Assembly: GCA_001592805.2 (NCBI GenBank)
Contig: CP051143.1
Location: forward strand, 2,666,001-2,730,000
Length of the DNA stretch: 64,000 nt
Direction of reading: 5' to 3'
DNA from: Peltaster fructicola
Lineage: Eukaryota; Ascomycota; Dothideomycetes
Shown piece by piece: positions 22,165 through 33,847 of the stretch (position 1 is the first letter of the stretch; each line of letters starts with the position of its first letter). The notes under the pieces were generated by a model. That model worked only from the letters and a program-made list of their open reading frames with translations. It was not told the origin of the DNA and did no database searches. The translations under genes and the position numbers were made by a program.

Positions 22165-25100
22165 TCATTCATCTTCACTGCTGTTCAGTAGATCATCGTC
22201 ATCGTGTAGCATCATGCGTGTGCCCTCTGCGTCGGGGATGCCGATTGTGGACTCGCGAAGCTCACTTCTGAGTTGCGAGATGACAGGATCCTCAGTGTCA
22301 TTCTCCGTCAACGTCTCGACCTTGACAGCTGTCGTCCGCAGCTGTGAAGGCTCAATGCTCTGCATTACTGTCTCCTCAGCAGCACCTGTCTCTGTAGTGG
22401 CATCGTCAACCACAAGCTTCGACAGCTGCGTCTGTAGCTTCGTCAGGACATTTCTGCCAGTGGCGTCTGTAGCGACTTTGCTGTCGATAGCTTCAGCCGT
22501 CAGCTCTGCTACCGTCTTCAGCCTGCCATTGCCACAGCCTCCAGGTGGCAGATAGAGCTTGCCAAGCATCGCCAGCAGCACCTTTCGTTCGTCCTTGCTG
22601 ACCTGACTGGTAACCAGACGTTCAAGGACAGTCTCGGCAAGCAGGAAATGGACCTCGCCGGCACCATCAACAGTGATGGCTCCGTCCTCGAAGCCGAAGA
22701 TCTTTCGTGGGTCCGTCCAGTCAACAAGCATATTGCTGACCGTGGTCAACGACACCATTGCGCCATCATCTTCCTCGACATCTGCAACCTCTTCAAGGAA
22801 TGACTCTCGGACATTATGCAGTTTCGACAGTGCTGGACAAGCGATACTGACCATACGCACGGCATTCTCAGCGCGAGAATGGCAGTACACAGGCAGGAAG
22901 TAGCTTAGACTTTGGCGGAGCTGTGCGTTTGTGGCAGACTCGGGATCGAAGTACAGCACGACGAGCTGTTTCAGCAGGTCGACGTCTGTGATCAGTCGTG
23001 ACAGCATGGTCTTTGCAAGAGCAGTCACGCCGGTCGCCTGCACAGCAGGGTCGCTAGACTTTAGGGACTTCGAGAAAGCTTTCACGATCTGGCGAAGGAG
23101 TGATGGTCCATCTTCATTGATGGACTCATTGGTTTCGTCGCCGGACTTGCTCGAGATTAAGCTTGGGTGGGTGACGAGCATGTCGCCAATGATCTGGAGA
23201 GCGATCGTCTGCAGTGCTGGGTGGCCTTTTGTGAAACAGTGCATGAAGAGGGTGAGGTTCTCTTCTGCAAGGTTCTATAGTACGTCAGTGGTTGTAAGAA
23301 ATCCATGTTAAGAGACATACCTTCCCAAGCAAACAACACAATCCGAGACACACAAGACCTCGCTCTCGGATTGGGGCCTCCTGGCTTCTCACAGCAGGCA
23401 CGATGAGATTGTTGAGCATCGTCACCAAGTGCACATTCTCCTCGAGCTCGCAAGCCACATTCTGCAGCATGCACTGCGCGATATGCAAACACTTCATGTT
23501 GACCATGATCTCCCTCACAGCTCTTTCCCTTTCCACTTGGAGCGCCGCCTCATCCATCTCGGAGATCTTCTTAAAACCTTTCTTAGAAGCCTTCTTATCG
23601 CCACTGAGATTCTCCTGGTGGGATGCTGCACTGTGGAAAGACTCGTCTCCCATGCTTTCGCTGATCGATGATATGTTGGCTTCGTCTACGTCACTCATGA
23701 TAGTATCATGAACTTCTGCGATGGCCTCGAGGACAACACCGCAGAACTCTCGTTCACCTCGTGCGTCAGAGCCACAGACTTTGCGAAGGACTTCGACAAC
23801 AAGCTTGGTAACTTCTTCAGGCAGCTCCGGCAGCGCCAGAGCTTCTCTCATGAGTCCGAACATCTTTCGTCGACCGACCTCATCAGAGTAGTCAAAACTA
23901 AGAGCCATGTAGAGCAGTTGCTCCACGATGAACTCATGCTGAGCTGCGACCTCATCTGCGTCGACATCCTCCTCACTGGATGCAGCTTGTCGGACGATTT
24001 CGACCAAGGTCTTGAGCTCGCGGTCCAGAATCGTGCCGAAGTGTGTGACCTCCGGCAATTTCTCCTCGATGAGTGAGTCGAATGACTTTGGACCAACCTG
24101 TTTGGAGTCGGGTGATCTGCAATATGCGTTGAATGTCCTCGCAACAAAGGCCAGCTCAGGCGAGAGCTCCTGCCAGAACGCATCTGAGAAGTTGATGTAA
24201 TTGACATAGTCGGGTCGTCCTTCCCAGAACTCTTGCATCGCGATCAACGCAATGCCACCTTCTGCACCGCTGTTGATCACATCGATACGTTCGAGAAGCT
24301 CTAGAAGCGCGTCGAGCGATGGATCAGCTGCTTGTTGTGATAAAGTCTCTGAGCCGTCGGGTGCCGCAGCGCAGTTCTCGATCCAGCGCTCACGGAACAA
24401 TCGAGCAGTGGCGGCTCTTACGGTGTCATCTCTGTCTCGAAGACCCCATCGAAGCAACTTCTCACGATGTGTCAAGCTCAAGTGGCGGAAGTCCCCCAAC
24501 GCAGGCAAGAGTCTTGCATAGAGTGCTCGTCTTGTGGCTCCATCCTCGTCTCTTGCTCGCTCCAACAGGTATGGAAGTACATCCTTGCTGAGTGGGAGAC
24601 TAAGAAGCAAATTTCTTCTCACCTCTGCTGATGGATCGTTCTGCAGGACATTTAGAAGCTTCACGAGCACACCAGATCCAGCATCTCGATCAGAGTCGGA
24701 ATCCTCATCTTCATCCATGGCATCCACCTCTCCTGCAAGTCTACCCAGGCCATAGACTGCCTGCAGTCGCACAGGTGCTTCCTTGTCATGTATGCGTTTG
24801 AGGAGGTTCGTGCGGAGGAGGTGGAAGAGGTTGTCGTCAAGCGAGTCAAGACTATTCACGATGTGGCTGATGATCTGGGTGGTTCGGAAGCGTACAGTCT
24901 TGTCTTTGCTTGTTAAGAGCGGCAGCAGTGTGTTGAGAAGCTGTGTGGTCAACCTCGATGTCGGTGTTTCTGGGACACTCGTCTCGTCCGGATCTCCTTG
25001 ATTGACCAGTTCCAAGTCCTTCTGCCCAGCAGTGTTGAGATACGTGCCTAAGAAGCGCACGACGCGATCGCCAACAGCCTCAGACTTCCTGACCATGAGG

Positions 25101-25405
25101 ATGCGCAATACACATCGGACGAACTCGTTGTTGAACTGGTCCTCGTCATACTCTTCCGCCTGCTTGCCCTTTTGCAGATTGATTGGCTCGTAACAGCACC
25201 GTTCTTGAAGTTTTCGGAGTGCGATCACACACTTTCTGTGCCCGGCGGTAGACTTCTGTGAATCGGCGAAGACGCTGCATACTGCGCGTCGCAAGCTGCT
25301 GTCAGCGCCTTCATCTGGGATGTCTTCTGCTGCGGGGCGTTTGCGGGCGACTGTTCTGCGTCGAGTCGCTGGTTTTGTGTCTGCTTGCGCCACTCGTCCA
25401 GGCAT
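22165..25405 (-). CDS. YCG1: condensin complex subunit 3 (CAP-G / Ycg1)
   Basis: The HEAT-repeat non-SMC subunit of condensin that, with Brn1, binds DNA during mitotic chromosome compaction. Two exons (25405-23321 and 23274-22165) joined by a 46-nt intron give 1,064 residues. The start is MPGRVAQADTKPATRRRTVA, with a basic tail before the first repeat. Landmarks are VRCVLRILMVRKSEAVGDRV, KDKTVRFRTTQIISHIVNSL, KEAPVRLQAVYGLGRLAGEV and IRERGLVCLGLCCLLGK, followed by an acidic C-terminus with MLHDDDDLLNSSEDE. An acidic insert (DAMDEDEDSDSDRD) sits between HEAT repeats, as in yeast Ycg1. The start lies 204 bp from the divergent cysteine-synthase-like gene. Confidence 0.92.
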
Positions 25406-25609
25406 TGTCGCTGGTTGTTGCTCGTGAGAGAGGAGAAGCTCTTAGCCAATGTTTACATCGAGTGTCAACATCAACAAGCGGAGACCCTTGTCGCGTGGAG
25501 CTAGAAGTGGCTGCCGAGATCAAGATAAGATAAGATCGATAGCTCGATGAGCTCATCCAGCGACTTCGCAGACTTCTTGTAACTTGCTAGACACTGCACG
25601 TTGACCAGG

Positions 25610-26816
25610 ATGTTCAGTAGAAACGCGTTGCGAAGCGCCAGCAGACAACTTACACTTGTACAGCGATCAGCTTCTACATTCTCTGCGTCTGCTGCCGAAG
25701 CTATGAACCCTCACGGCATCGAGATCTCGAAGGCACAGCGCATAGCTAAAGATGGCTTCGTTTCTGGTAGGTCATGCTGGCCAGCATCATCTGCACAGGA
25801 CACTGACTTGCTGTTTAGCTATTGGAAACACTCCTTTGATCAGGCTCAAGCGATTGTCTGAAGAGACCGGCTGCGAAGTGCTGGGCAAAGCAGAATTCCA
25901 GAACCCAGGCGGTAGCGTCAAGGACCGCGCTGCGCTCTTCGTAGTGGAAGACGCGGAAAAGAGAGGACTGTTGAGGCCAGGCGGCACCGTCGTAGAGGGA
26001 ACCGCAGGAAATACTGGCATTGGCCTAGCACATGTATGCAGAAGCAAGGGTTACAAACTGGTCATTTACATGCCAAACACACAATCACAAGGCAAGATCG
26101 ACCTCCTTCGATTGCTAGGCGCCGACGTACGGCTAGTCCCTGCCGTAGCATTCGAGAACCCCGAGAACTACAACCATCAAGCGAAGCGACATGCAGAGGG
26201 CTTAGACAACGCTGTGTGGACGAATCAATTCGATAACACTGCGAACCGACAGGCACATATCGAGACGACTGGACCAGAAATATGGGCACAAACAGAGGGC
26301 AAGCTTGACGCATTCACTTGCGCTTCGGGTACAGCTGGCACCATCGCTGGTGTGACGCGTTACCTCAAGACAGTGTCCGACGGCAAGGTGAAATGCTTCC
26401 TCGCCGATCCTCCTGGAAGTGTGCTGTACACCTACATCTCTTCCGGCGGCAAGCTCACTGAGCGAAGCGGTAGCTCTATCACTGAAGGTATTGGCCAAGG
26501 TCGTGTGACGGACAATCTGAAGCCTGATATCGACCTATTGGACGGAGCGCTGCACATACCTGATGAGAAGAGCATTGAGATGGTCTACCGATGTCTGGAC
26601 GAGGAAGGCCTGTACCTTGGTGCTTCATCTGCTCTCAATGTCGCAGCAGCTCGTGATCTTGCCGAGAAACTTGGCCCGGGTAACACTGTTGTCACGATTC
26701 TGTGTGATGGTGCATACCGATATGCCGATCGACTTTTCAGCAGGAAGTGGCTCGAGAGCAAGAAACTCGTCTCTGCCATACCTGAACATCTACACAAGTA
26801 CATAGTCCTGGAATAA
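25610..26816 (+). CDS. mitochondrial cysteine synthase-like PLP enzyme
   Basis: Two exons (25610-25766 and 25819-26816) give 384 residues. The N-terminus [20 protein letters not shown] is Arg/Ser-rich without acids, a good mitochondrial presequence. The fold-II PLP core follows: [18 protein letters not shown], the PLP lysine in PGGSVKDRA (about residue 87), the phosphate-binding [12 protein letters not shown], and [12 protein letters not shown]. Fold-II enzymes of this type make cysteine from O-acetylserine and sulfide; the closest fungal group is the divergent cysteine synthase 2 / yeast Mcy1 branch, whose activity is uncertain. A 52-nt intron lies exactly before AIGNTPL. The gene ends 35 bp from the stop of the convergent Nup160 gene. 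Confidence 0.9.
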
Positions 26817-26851
26817 AGCATTAATGTGGCCAGGTGAATCCACAGCCTTCG

Positions 26852-29800
26852 CTATAGTACATCCATTTCGTCATCATTATCACCTCCTATCAGAGGAAAT
26901 CGACCATGTTGGAGGTCACTCCGCTTGTCCAGTTCAGCAACATACTGGCGCCGGACGTCCTCCAGGGTCACCAGTTGTCTTCTTGTATCTGCGATGTGAA
27001 TGCCATCAACGGGCTCGGCTAAAAGCCACTCTTCGCCCTCGCCACAGCAAGCCAAAGTGTTGATGAGTATGAGATACGCCTTCAGCAGTGTCTCGTCTTC
27101 GGGATCATGTCGACCTCGTCTGTTGTGATATCGCAGCCTCTCCAGATGATCATGCAGCACCTGTGCCGCTCCTCGGTAATCACCGTGCTTTGTGCGGAAG
27201 GCGTACAAGATCTGCTGAGCTGGACGCATACTTGCGCCAACTATGGCATTCTTCTTTGCGGACTTGAGCAAGATTGCGTCAACTACCTCGATCGCAGTCT
27301 CATCGAACGGCAATTCCAGAACGAGCTCCAGCATCCTATTCTTGCTACAGCTGTCAATGAGCTTCTGGAGGTTCGACTTCTGCAGCTCAGGTGACTTGAA
27401 CTTCTGCAACGCCGTGTAAGCCTCTTGGAACCGTCCTGTCAGGACTAGAGCGTTGAATAGGCGGCTCACAACCTCCTCCCATATCGTTCTAGTCTTCAGC
27501 AACTTGACCTCTGCACGTGCATTGGCGACTGTCTCAGCTGGGCTCTGTGTAGACTTCTTACGACTATCGACGACCTCGAAGCCCGCTTCGACTTGTTCCT
27601 CATCAATATGACTTAAGGCTTCTTGCGCGAAGTCGGCGGTGTAAGCATACTGATGGAGCTTTTCAAACAGATTCGCAACGTGGAGGTGATAGAGCTCTTG
27701 GCTTTGACCAAGATGGCTTGCTTCTTCAGCTGTGAGGAAGCCGGCCGTATCGAAGCTTCCTTTGCTGCTTTCTGAGAGCTCCTGGGCTGCCGATCGGAAA
27801 TGTAGGGAGGCTTCTTCGTACTCGCCAAGCGCAATTGAGAGACGTCCACGTAGATATGTCGTCCATGGGCTGTCCTGTAAGAACGGACTGAAATCTGTGG
27901 CCAGGTCGTACATGCTGTAACGGAGAAGTGCTGAGAATATATTCGCAGTGAAGCCGTGCCAGTCCTTGAACTTTGCAAATGCCCACTGTCGGCTCCAGTG
28001 CGTCAATTTCTCAGAGTATGTGAGATCCTTCGGCGCATGGGCATCCCAGTCTCCAATGAACAGTGTCTCGAAGACAGTGCTGAGGATGAGCTGCTTTCGA
28101 GAAGGCTCCAGGCATACATTGCGAGTAAGCCAGTCCCGAAGCTCAGCATGCTTCAGACTCGACATGATCTCCTTGTACAGCTTGATCGCATCAAAGTCAG
28201 CATGAAGAGACTTGACCTCGAAGTCGTTGTGGATGAAAGCCACTAGTGCGAGCAGGTTTAATAGCAACGTCTTCTCCTGTTGGATGAAGTCTTGTGCTGC
28301 AGTGATCATGAGCTTGCTGCCGTAACGATTGAGTGCATAGTCAGACTTAGTGCCTCGATGACCGGTCTCAGTCGCAGCGTGAATCAGAGACAAGAAAGTG
28401 CTGTTCACGAGAGAGCCAATACCACCCAGGTCCTGCACTGCTAGCTCGAGGTTCTGGTAGGCTTCGTCTGTGACATGTTCTCCAACATCGACGTGATCGA
28501 AGAATGCTTTGGCATGATTGGCTCTCTTCGAGGATTGCATCGGATTCAAAGCCTCTGTTATGGCCTTTCCACTGAATGTCTGTCGGTATGCCTTAGGTAA
28601 TGAGTCTGCGAAGCTTCGAACAGCGCCGAGGAAACGCATAGCATCCCAATCCTCATCCGTCTTGATGACCTGATGCCGGATGGCTTCATCTATCAGATCG
28701 AACTGTTCCTCATCTGTATCTAGGCCACGGTTGAGCTCAAGCCCTTCCAGAATGCTGGTTGCTCGTACTGGTGCAACGAAGTCTGCATGTACAAGCCAGG
28801 CTTGATCTTGTTCTGTATCTAACGCAAAGCCGACCACATCGAGTCTCTTAGACTGCAGATCAAGCAGTATGGAGTAGAAGCCAGCCCACTGCGCTTGGAC
28901 GTTCTCGTAGTAATTCTGATAGTCGGGCTGACTGGCGGAGGTAGTTGGCAACAGCACCTTACTTGTGATAGATGTGCTGAGCCGCTCGGCGAGCGACTGA
29001 CGGGACTTCTTCAACGAGTTCGTCGATAAGGCGGGAAGTTTGCGTCGTTGACGGTAGAGATTCAGCGCAGTCTCGAGTGAGCTCTGCGAGAACCGTCCAG
29101 GATACAGTAAAAGTCCAGCCACTGTTTTGTAGGTGCAGCTCCTGGCAAGAGCGCGGGTGTCTTGCTGGCGTATCGCATATCTGGCTCCGAGACAATGGTC
29201 CATGCCGTACGCCACTTCTGCTCCCAGCCATTCACGAGTTCGCCATCTTCGAACAGATCGATTGTCAATGTCAAGATCTTCGTCGATGCACCACTCTGAA
29301 CACTGACCCACAGTTGCAAGGTCTGCCAGTGCGGATCTACCTTGCATTGGAAGTCGGTGCATCGCCAGAGATTCGTGTTGAGGAGCTCATCAAATGGCAG
29401 ATGAAGACTGCCGCCCTGCATAACGTCGTGGATGCGTGGTGGTTCGCCCACGCCGGAACCAGGCTTTGCGAAGAACAGCTTGAAGGCTCGATCTTTTGGC
29501 GAGTAGGCAATGATCTGATACTGTAGTGCGGTAGCTGCCATGGCGTCGCTCATGTCGTTGTGTGGCGACTCAACCGCCGTCATGATCTTGAGCAGGTTGC
29601 CTTGCTCTGCTGGCATAATGTACTGTGATCCCTTCTTGTCGTCCGTAAGTCTAGCGCCCATTAGATCACGCCGGGCGACCACTTTGCCAGTGCGAGTGGA
29701 CCATGCCACGAGCTCATGCTCAAGCGTAACAGTCCATATATGCTGATCATCAGGACTTTGCGCCAAAGAAGCAGCAGCGCTCGGCTCAAGGTCTATCTCG

Positions 29801-30551
29801 CCGAAACGGACGGTCTGATATCGCTTCAGTGGTATCAGTCCCCTCAGTGTGCCAGTCCACCCACCCTCTGAGAAGAACGTCTCTCTCCATGCCGCATTAT
29901 GAGCTGTGCCATCTCTTTCAAGGCGCAGGAGTCCCCATCGTGTAGTGTGACGAGCAGCTGTGTTGCGCTAATCGCGGAGAATTTGTAGGGTCGATGATAG
30001 CTCAGTGAGCTCAAGGCGTGTTTGCGAAGGCAAGACGTTGAGTCGAAGTCTTTTGGCGGCGAGTCACGAGCTAGAAGGTCGCGCTTCAGCGATATCGTGT
30101 ATAGCTCGTTCGCGCTGGTGACAACAAACACCTCCAACGCGTCACTTGCCTGCGAGTCTGCCAGTGCCACTCCTCCAGGAATGATAGCTGCTGAGAACGA
30201 CACATGGAATGTCAGACAGCTTTCATGCTTTGCCTGCTGTCTGACTTGTACCAGGTCCACGCTTTGCAGCTCTAGTAGTTGTCGACCATCGAGGACGCGC
30301 CAGAGAATGCTTCGAGGATTGTGGCTGCTCTCACGGAAGAATACTGAAGCCTCTGATGCTAGGTGCTTCTTCGAGTATGCCTCCTCGTCAAGGCCGCTGA
30401 TCTCATCGTACGGTCGTTTCCTGCCAGCGCCGAACAGTGATGAACCACTACTATTGCTTGGATTGATGTGAAAGATGCTGGACGCAGCGGTGGGCTCTGG
30501 CGAGAGGCAGACCTCCTGGTACAAGGTAGGCACGGATTGGGCGCCGGACAT
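26852..30551 (-). CDS. NUP120: nucleoporin Nup120/Nup160, frame broken twice as assembled
   Basis: Scaffold nucleoporin of the Y (Nup84/Nup107) complex. The start MSGAQSVPTLYQEVCLSPEP and a beta-propeller segment (QSPDDQHIWTVTLEHELVAW) lead to a long alpha-solenoid ending IGGDNDDEMDVL; about 1,230 residues in all. The protein is spread over three frames. Near 29930-29940 the frame changes where LLVTLHDGDS should continue as RLERDGTAHN; the bases there are a run of four G/C. Near 29115-29125 it changes again, from TKQWLDF to YPGRFSQSSLETALNLY, at a run of T/A. Neither place has GT-AG splice signals, and each is explained by one base missing from a homopolymer. All other sequence is intact, so sequencing error is the simplest reading. 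Confidence 0.85.
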
Positions 30552-30665
30552 GTTAAGTGTTCATGCGGCCATGAGGCGTGTTAGTATGCGAGCAATCGGA
30601 GGTTCCTGGTAGACAGACAATGAGAAACATTCGCTTGGTAGACGCGAGAGCGTGTCGAAAATGCG

Positions 30666-30714
30666 CTAACGTATTTAACAGGTTAGTGAGCCATGTAGGT
30701 TAGTAAGCCATTTC
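30666..30714 (+). repeat. transposon-end-like direct repeat, copy 1 (upstream of the aminotransferase gene)
   Basis: Begins CTAACGTATTTAACAGG and holds two tandem copies, 17 bp apart, of GGTTAGTGAGCCA (30681-30693) and GGTTAGTAAGCCA (30698-30710). A second copy of the first half lies at 32973-33001. The architecture (TA, ACGTA-like start, then an internally repeated GCCA motif) resembles inverted terminal repeats of pogo/Fot1-type elements such as Tan1, from memory. No matching inverted end or transposase was found. Confidence 0.5.
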
Positions 30715-30841
30715 TGATTGGTAAGTCGAAGCTCTTCCATGATGATAACACCGTGCAAGGCAGCAGGTACTCGTACATTGACGATTCTCTACGACTAAGT
30801 AATGTGATTTCCTCTATTCTATACTTTCACTTCTCTACACA

Positions 30842-32786
30842 ATGGCTACCATGACTCCCTCAGACGCAGGCGTCGATAATAGAGCTCCACCACTCGATCT
30901 AAGCCATCATCTCAGTAGATCCGCGAAAGCCCGAAAGGCGTCCTCGATCAAGCAGTTCTACAAGTATTTCACCATCCCAGGCATTGGTCAACTGGCTGGT
31001 GGCCTGCCAAACAACAACTACTTCCCGTTTGATACCCTTGAGGCCAAGGTCGCACGTCCAGATCGATGGCAGCCTACGTCGAATAAGCCCGTCGACCCAC
31101 CAAACGAAGAACAGCTCGCGAAGCTCAGCCTTGGTGCACATAATGGACCGTTGAACAAGCCGCAAGACCAGATCGAGGTGCCGCACACCAGCAAGCAGGT
31201 CAATCCCGTGAAGAAAATCGACCTTGATAGTGCGCTGCAGTACGGAACTGCACAAGGCTACCCGCCACTTTACTACTTCATTCGACAGCTGACTCGAGAG
31301 CATGTACAAGTCAATTGTCCATACAAGGGCGGGCCTGAGGTCATTTTGACTTGCGGAAACACAGATGGTTGGTCGAAGGTGGTGCAGACTTTCACGAACG
31401 AGTGGTTTGAAGACAGAGATCATCCTAAGGACAGAGAGGGCGTGTTGTGTGAGGAGTTTGCCTTCGGCAATGCAGTGCAGATTGTGAATCCTCGTGGACT
31501 CAATCTCGTGCCAGTGGCTGTCGACGAAGAGGGAATGCTCGCGGATGGTCCTGGTGGGTTGGGAGATGTTCTTGACAATTGGGACCACTCTCGTGGCAAG
31601 ATTCCGCACCTCATGTACACCGTGACGTGAGCATTACCATCATTGAGGTATCCAGCAGCTAACCTGCCACAGCATGGGACAGAACCCAACTTCTGGTGTG
31701 CTATCCTTGCAAAGACGACGAGACATCTATGCTCTCTGCCAGAAGTACGACATCCTGATTTGCGAGGACGACCCATACTGGTATTTGCAATTCCCGACTG
31801 CCACAGCCATGAACACCGTCACCACTTCTGCCGAAGGCAACGTCTCTTTCAACCCGGAAGTCGAGATGTTCGCAAACGGTGAGCCACGCCCTGAGGGCTG
31901 GAAGAGCAGTGGATACAAGTTCCTCGACAGCATCGTGCCATCGTCCGTCAACATCGACACCGATGGCCGTGTTATCAGGCTCGACACCTTCTCCAAGACC
32001 GTTGCGCCTGGCTGCCGTCTAGGTTGGATCACTGCACAGCCTGCCCTGATCGAGAGAATCCTCCGCCTCACTGAAGGCTCGACTCAGCAACCGTCCGGCT
32101 TCGTGCAAAGCATGATTGGTGAGCTTCTTCTCGGACCCGATCAGAGCGGCATCAGCCATAGGGGCGGCAAAGGTGGTCTTCCTGATGCCCAAGGCTGGAA
32201 AGCTGATGGCTGGATCCGATGGGTTGAGGGTCTCCGTGGCAACTACGAACGACGTATGAACAAGATGGCGTCTCTTCTGGACGCTGGCAGATACGCTGTC
32301 AAGTCTGGCCGCCGCAATAGCTTGGACCAAGCCGCTGATGACATCGACGAGTGGTCTGTTGTCGAGAAGACCGAATTGTTCTCCTTCAACTGGCCACTTG
32401 GCGGCATGTTCATCTGGATGCGCGTGCATTTCGAAGCTCATCCGTTGTGGCGTGTGTATAAGGATGCTAGCGAGACGCAGCGTCTGGCAAAGGCATTGTG
32501 GCTGTTCTGGACAACGAAGCCATATCTTGTGCTTGCCTCGCCTGGTACGCTCTTCTCGCCGACAGAGGAGATTCGTGACGGATATGGCTGGCAGTACTTC
32601 AGGTTGTGCTTCGCAGCGATCGATGCTGGAGACATCGAGCCTGTGACAAAGCGCTTGACGAAGGGAATCCAGGCATTTTTCAGAATCAAAGACAAGGCGG
32701 TCATTGAAAAGTTGCTCAAGGACGATGAGGATCCTGCAAACGTAGAGGGTCTTGCGCAACTCGCGCAGATGCTGGGACCATGTTAG
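30842..32786 (+). CDS. ARO8: aromatic aminotransferase, Aro8 type
   Basis: PLP-dependent class I aminotransferase that interconverts aromatic amino acids (and alpha-aminoadipate in some fungi) with their 2-oxo acids. Two exons (30842-31626 and 31673-32786) give 632 residues. Landmarks in order: FTIPGIGQLAGGLPNNNYFP, LQYGTAQGYPPL, TCGNTDGWSKVVQ, MGQNPTSGVLSLQRRRDIY, CEDDPYWYLQF, the PLP lysine in DTFSKTVAPGCRLGWI (about residue 370), and the C-terminal GGMFIWMRV. The 46-nt intron with a GCTAAC branch site falls just before MGQNPTSG. It is longer than yeast Aro8 (500 residues) through loop insertions, which is usual in filamentous fungi. Repeat relics flank it on both sides. Confidence 0.92.
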
Positions 32787-32972
32787 AGAAACGATATATG
32801 TAGAACGACGTGTGTAAAGAGAGACCGAGTATCGTTGTACGGCCTATAGGTGATGTTCGCGACACAACTGCAATTGTTAGTAACCTCACCGGCATGTTAT
32901 TGTGTCGTGGACACGCATACCTCTGTACAAAGAAGAGCTGATGCATGCATGAGTTGTTGGCATTTTTGGGGA

Positions 32973-33003
32973 CTAACGTGTTTTAACAGGTTGGTGAGCC
33001 ACC
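32973..33003 (+). repeat. transposon-end-like direct repeat, copy 2 (downstream of the aminotransferase gene)
   Basis: Reads CTAACGTGTTTTAACAGG then TTGGTGAGCCA, in the same orientation as the copy at 30666. Over about 27 bp the two copies differ by two A/G transitions and one T insertion. It marks the left edge of the repeat-rich stretch 32970-33430. Confidence 0.5.
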
Positions 33004-33138
33004 AGAAATCAATGTGAGATCAGTGTTGTTCACACGGATACATCTCATTCAGAACAGCCCAGAGGCTCTTGAGCTCGAAGTACAAGGCTCTAGACACTCG
33101 ACACTATAGCTTTGTCAATTCTGAGGGCCCTAGCAGTT

Positions 33139-33312
33139 CCCCAAAGTGCCTAAGTGTGGTTTAGAGGTCAGATTAGAGCTCCATCCCTGGGATAAACACC
33201 CCAGGAGGCTTTGAGGCTTCCCCACGGTGTCTATCTGTGTTTGGAGGCCTAATCAGAGCTCCGTTCCTGGGATAGGTATCTTAGGAGACTCTGAAGGCTC
33301 TGAAGGCTCTGA
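33139..33312. repeat. two diverged 81-bp tandem units plus a 9-bp triplet
   Basis: Units 33139-33219 and 33220-33300 both start CCCCA, share GAGCTCC and CCTGGGATA, and are about 70% alike by eye. In the best-aligned 16-bp stretch (ATAAACACCCCAGGAG against ATAGGTATCTTAGGAG) every difference is an A/G or C/T transition. The second unit runs into three copies of a 9-bp motif, AGRCTCTGA, at 33286-33312. No coding potential. Confidence 0.65.
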
Positions 33313-33847
33313 GATCAGGCAGGGCGATAGATCTAGGTGCTCTGAGAGCCTTCCTTCGGAATCAGGTGGAAAGGACTTGAATTGAGAGTTCTGCGTGAGT
33401 GAAGAGATATTCTCAATTTTGGTTAGGGTACACCAGATCTCAGGAATCCCGCTCGTCAACACCCGAACAGCTCGATCGCATCTGCTCTATGCCGGTAGCG
33501 TGCACTTTCATCGAAATGCTGTGTTGGAGTGCCGAGTGGCCGAAATCCCAGCGCATCTGATCGACAGTGGCCTTGCCAGAACGAATATATCGCCCTGCAC
33601 CACAGCGTAGGTCCTGACACGTAAATTCAGATTGTCGGCCGAGTGTTTTGTCTAGCAGACGTGTGGTAGATGTGAGAAGGTTGTCGCTCGATGACGTTCG
33701 AGGAAGTTCAAGCTCCAAGCAAGCAAGCTTGCAGGCGTTCGTGCTCTGGGAGACAACACGACAACACTCTCTTACTCGAGGCGTGGGACTGTCCTCTCTC
33801 GCAAACTTATCGCATCAATGCCACGATAACGCACGACCTCGACAGTC
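33313..33847. other. leader region of the Syg1/XPR1-like gene
   Basis: About 530 bp without a supported gene. It includes one isolated GGTTAGGGTA near 33420, not a telomeric array. The last 150 bp probably form the promoter and leader of the gene at 33848. Confidence 0.45.

Noticed and set aside
33410-33430. TTAGGG, the telomere-type hexamer
   Set aside because: Only one copy is present, flanked by ordinary sequence; it is not an interstitial telomere array.
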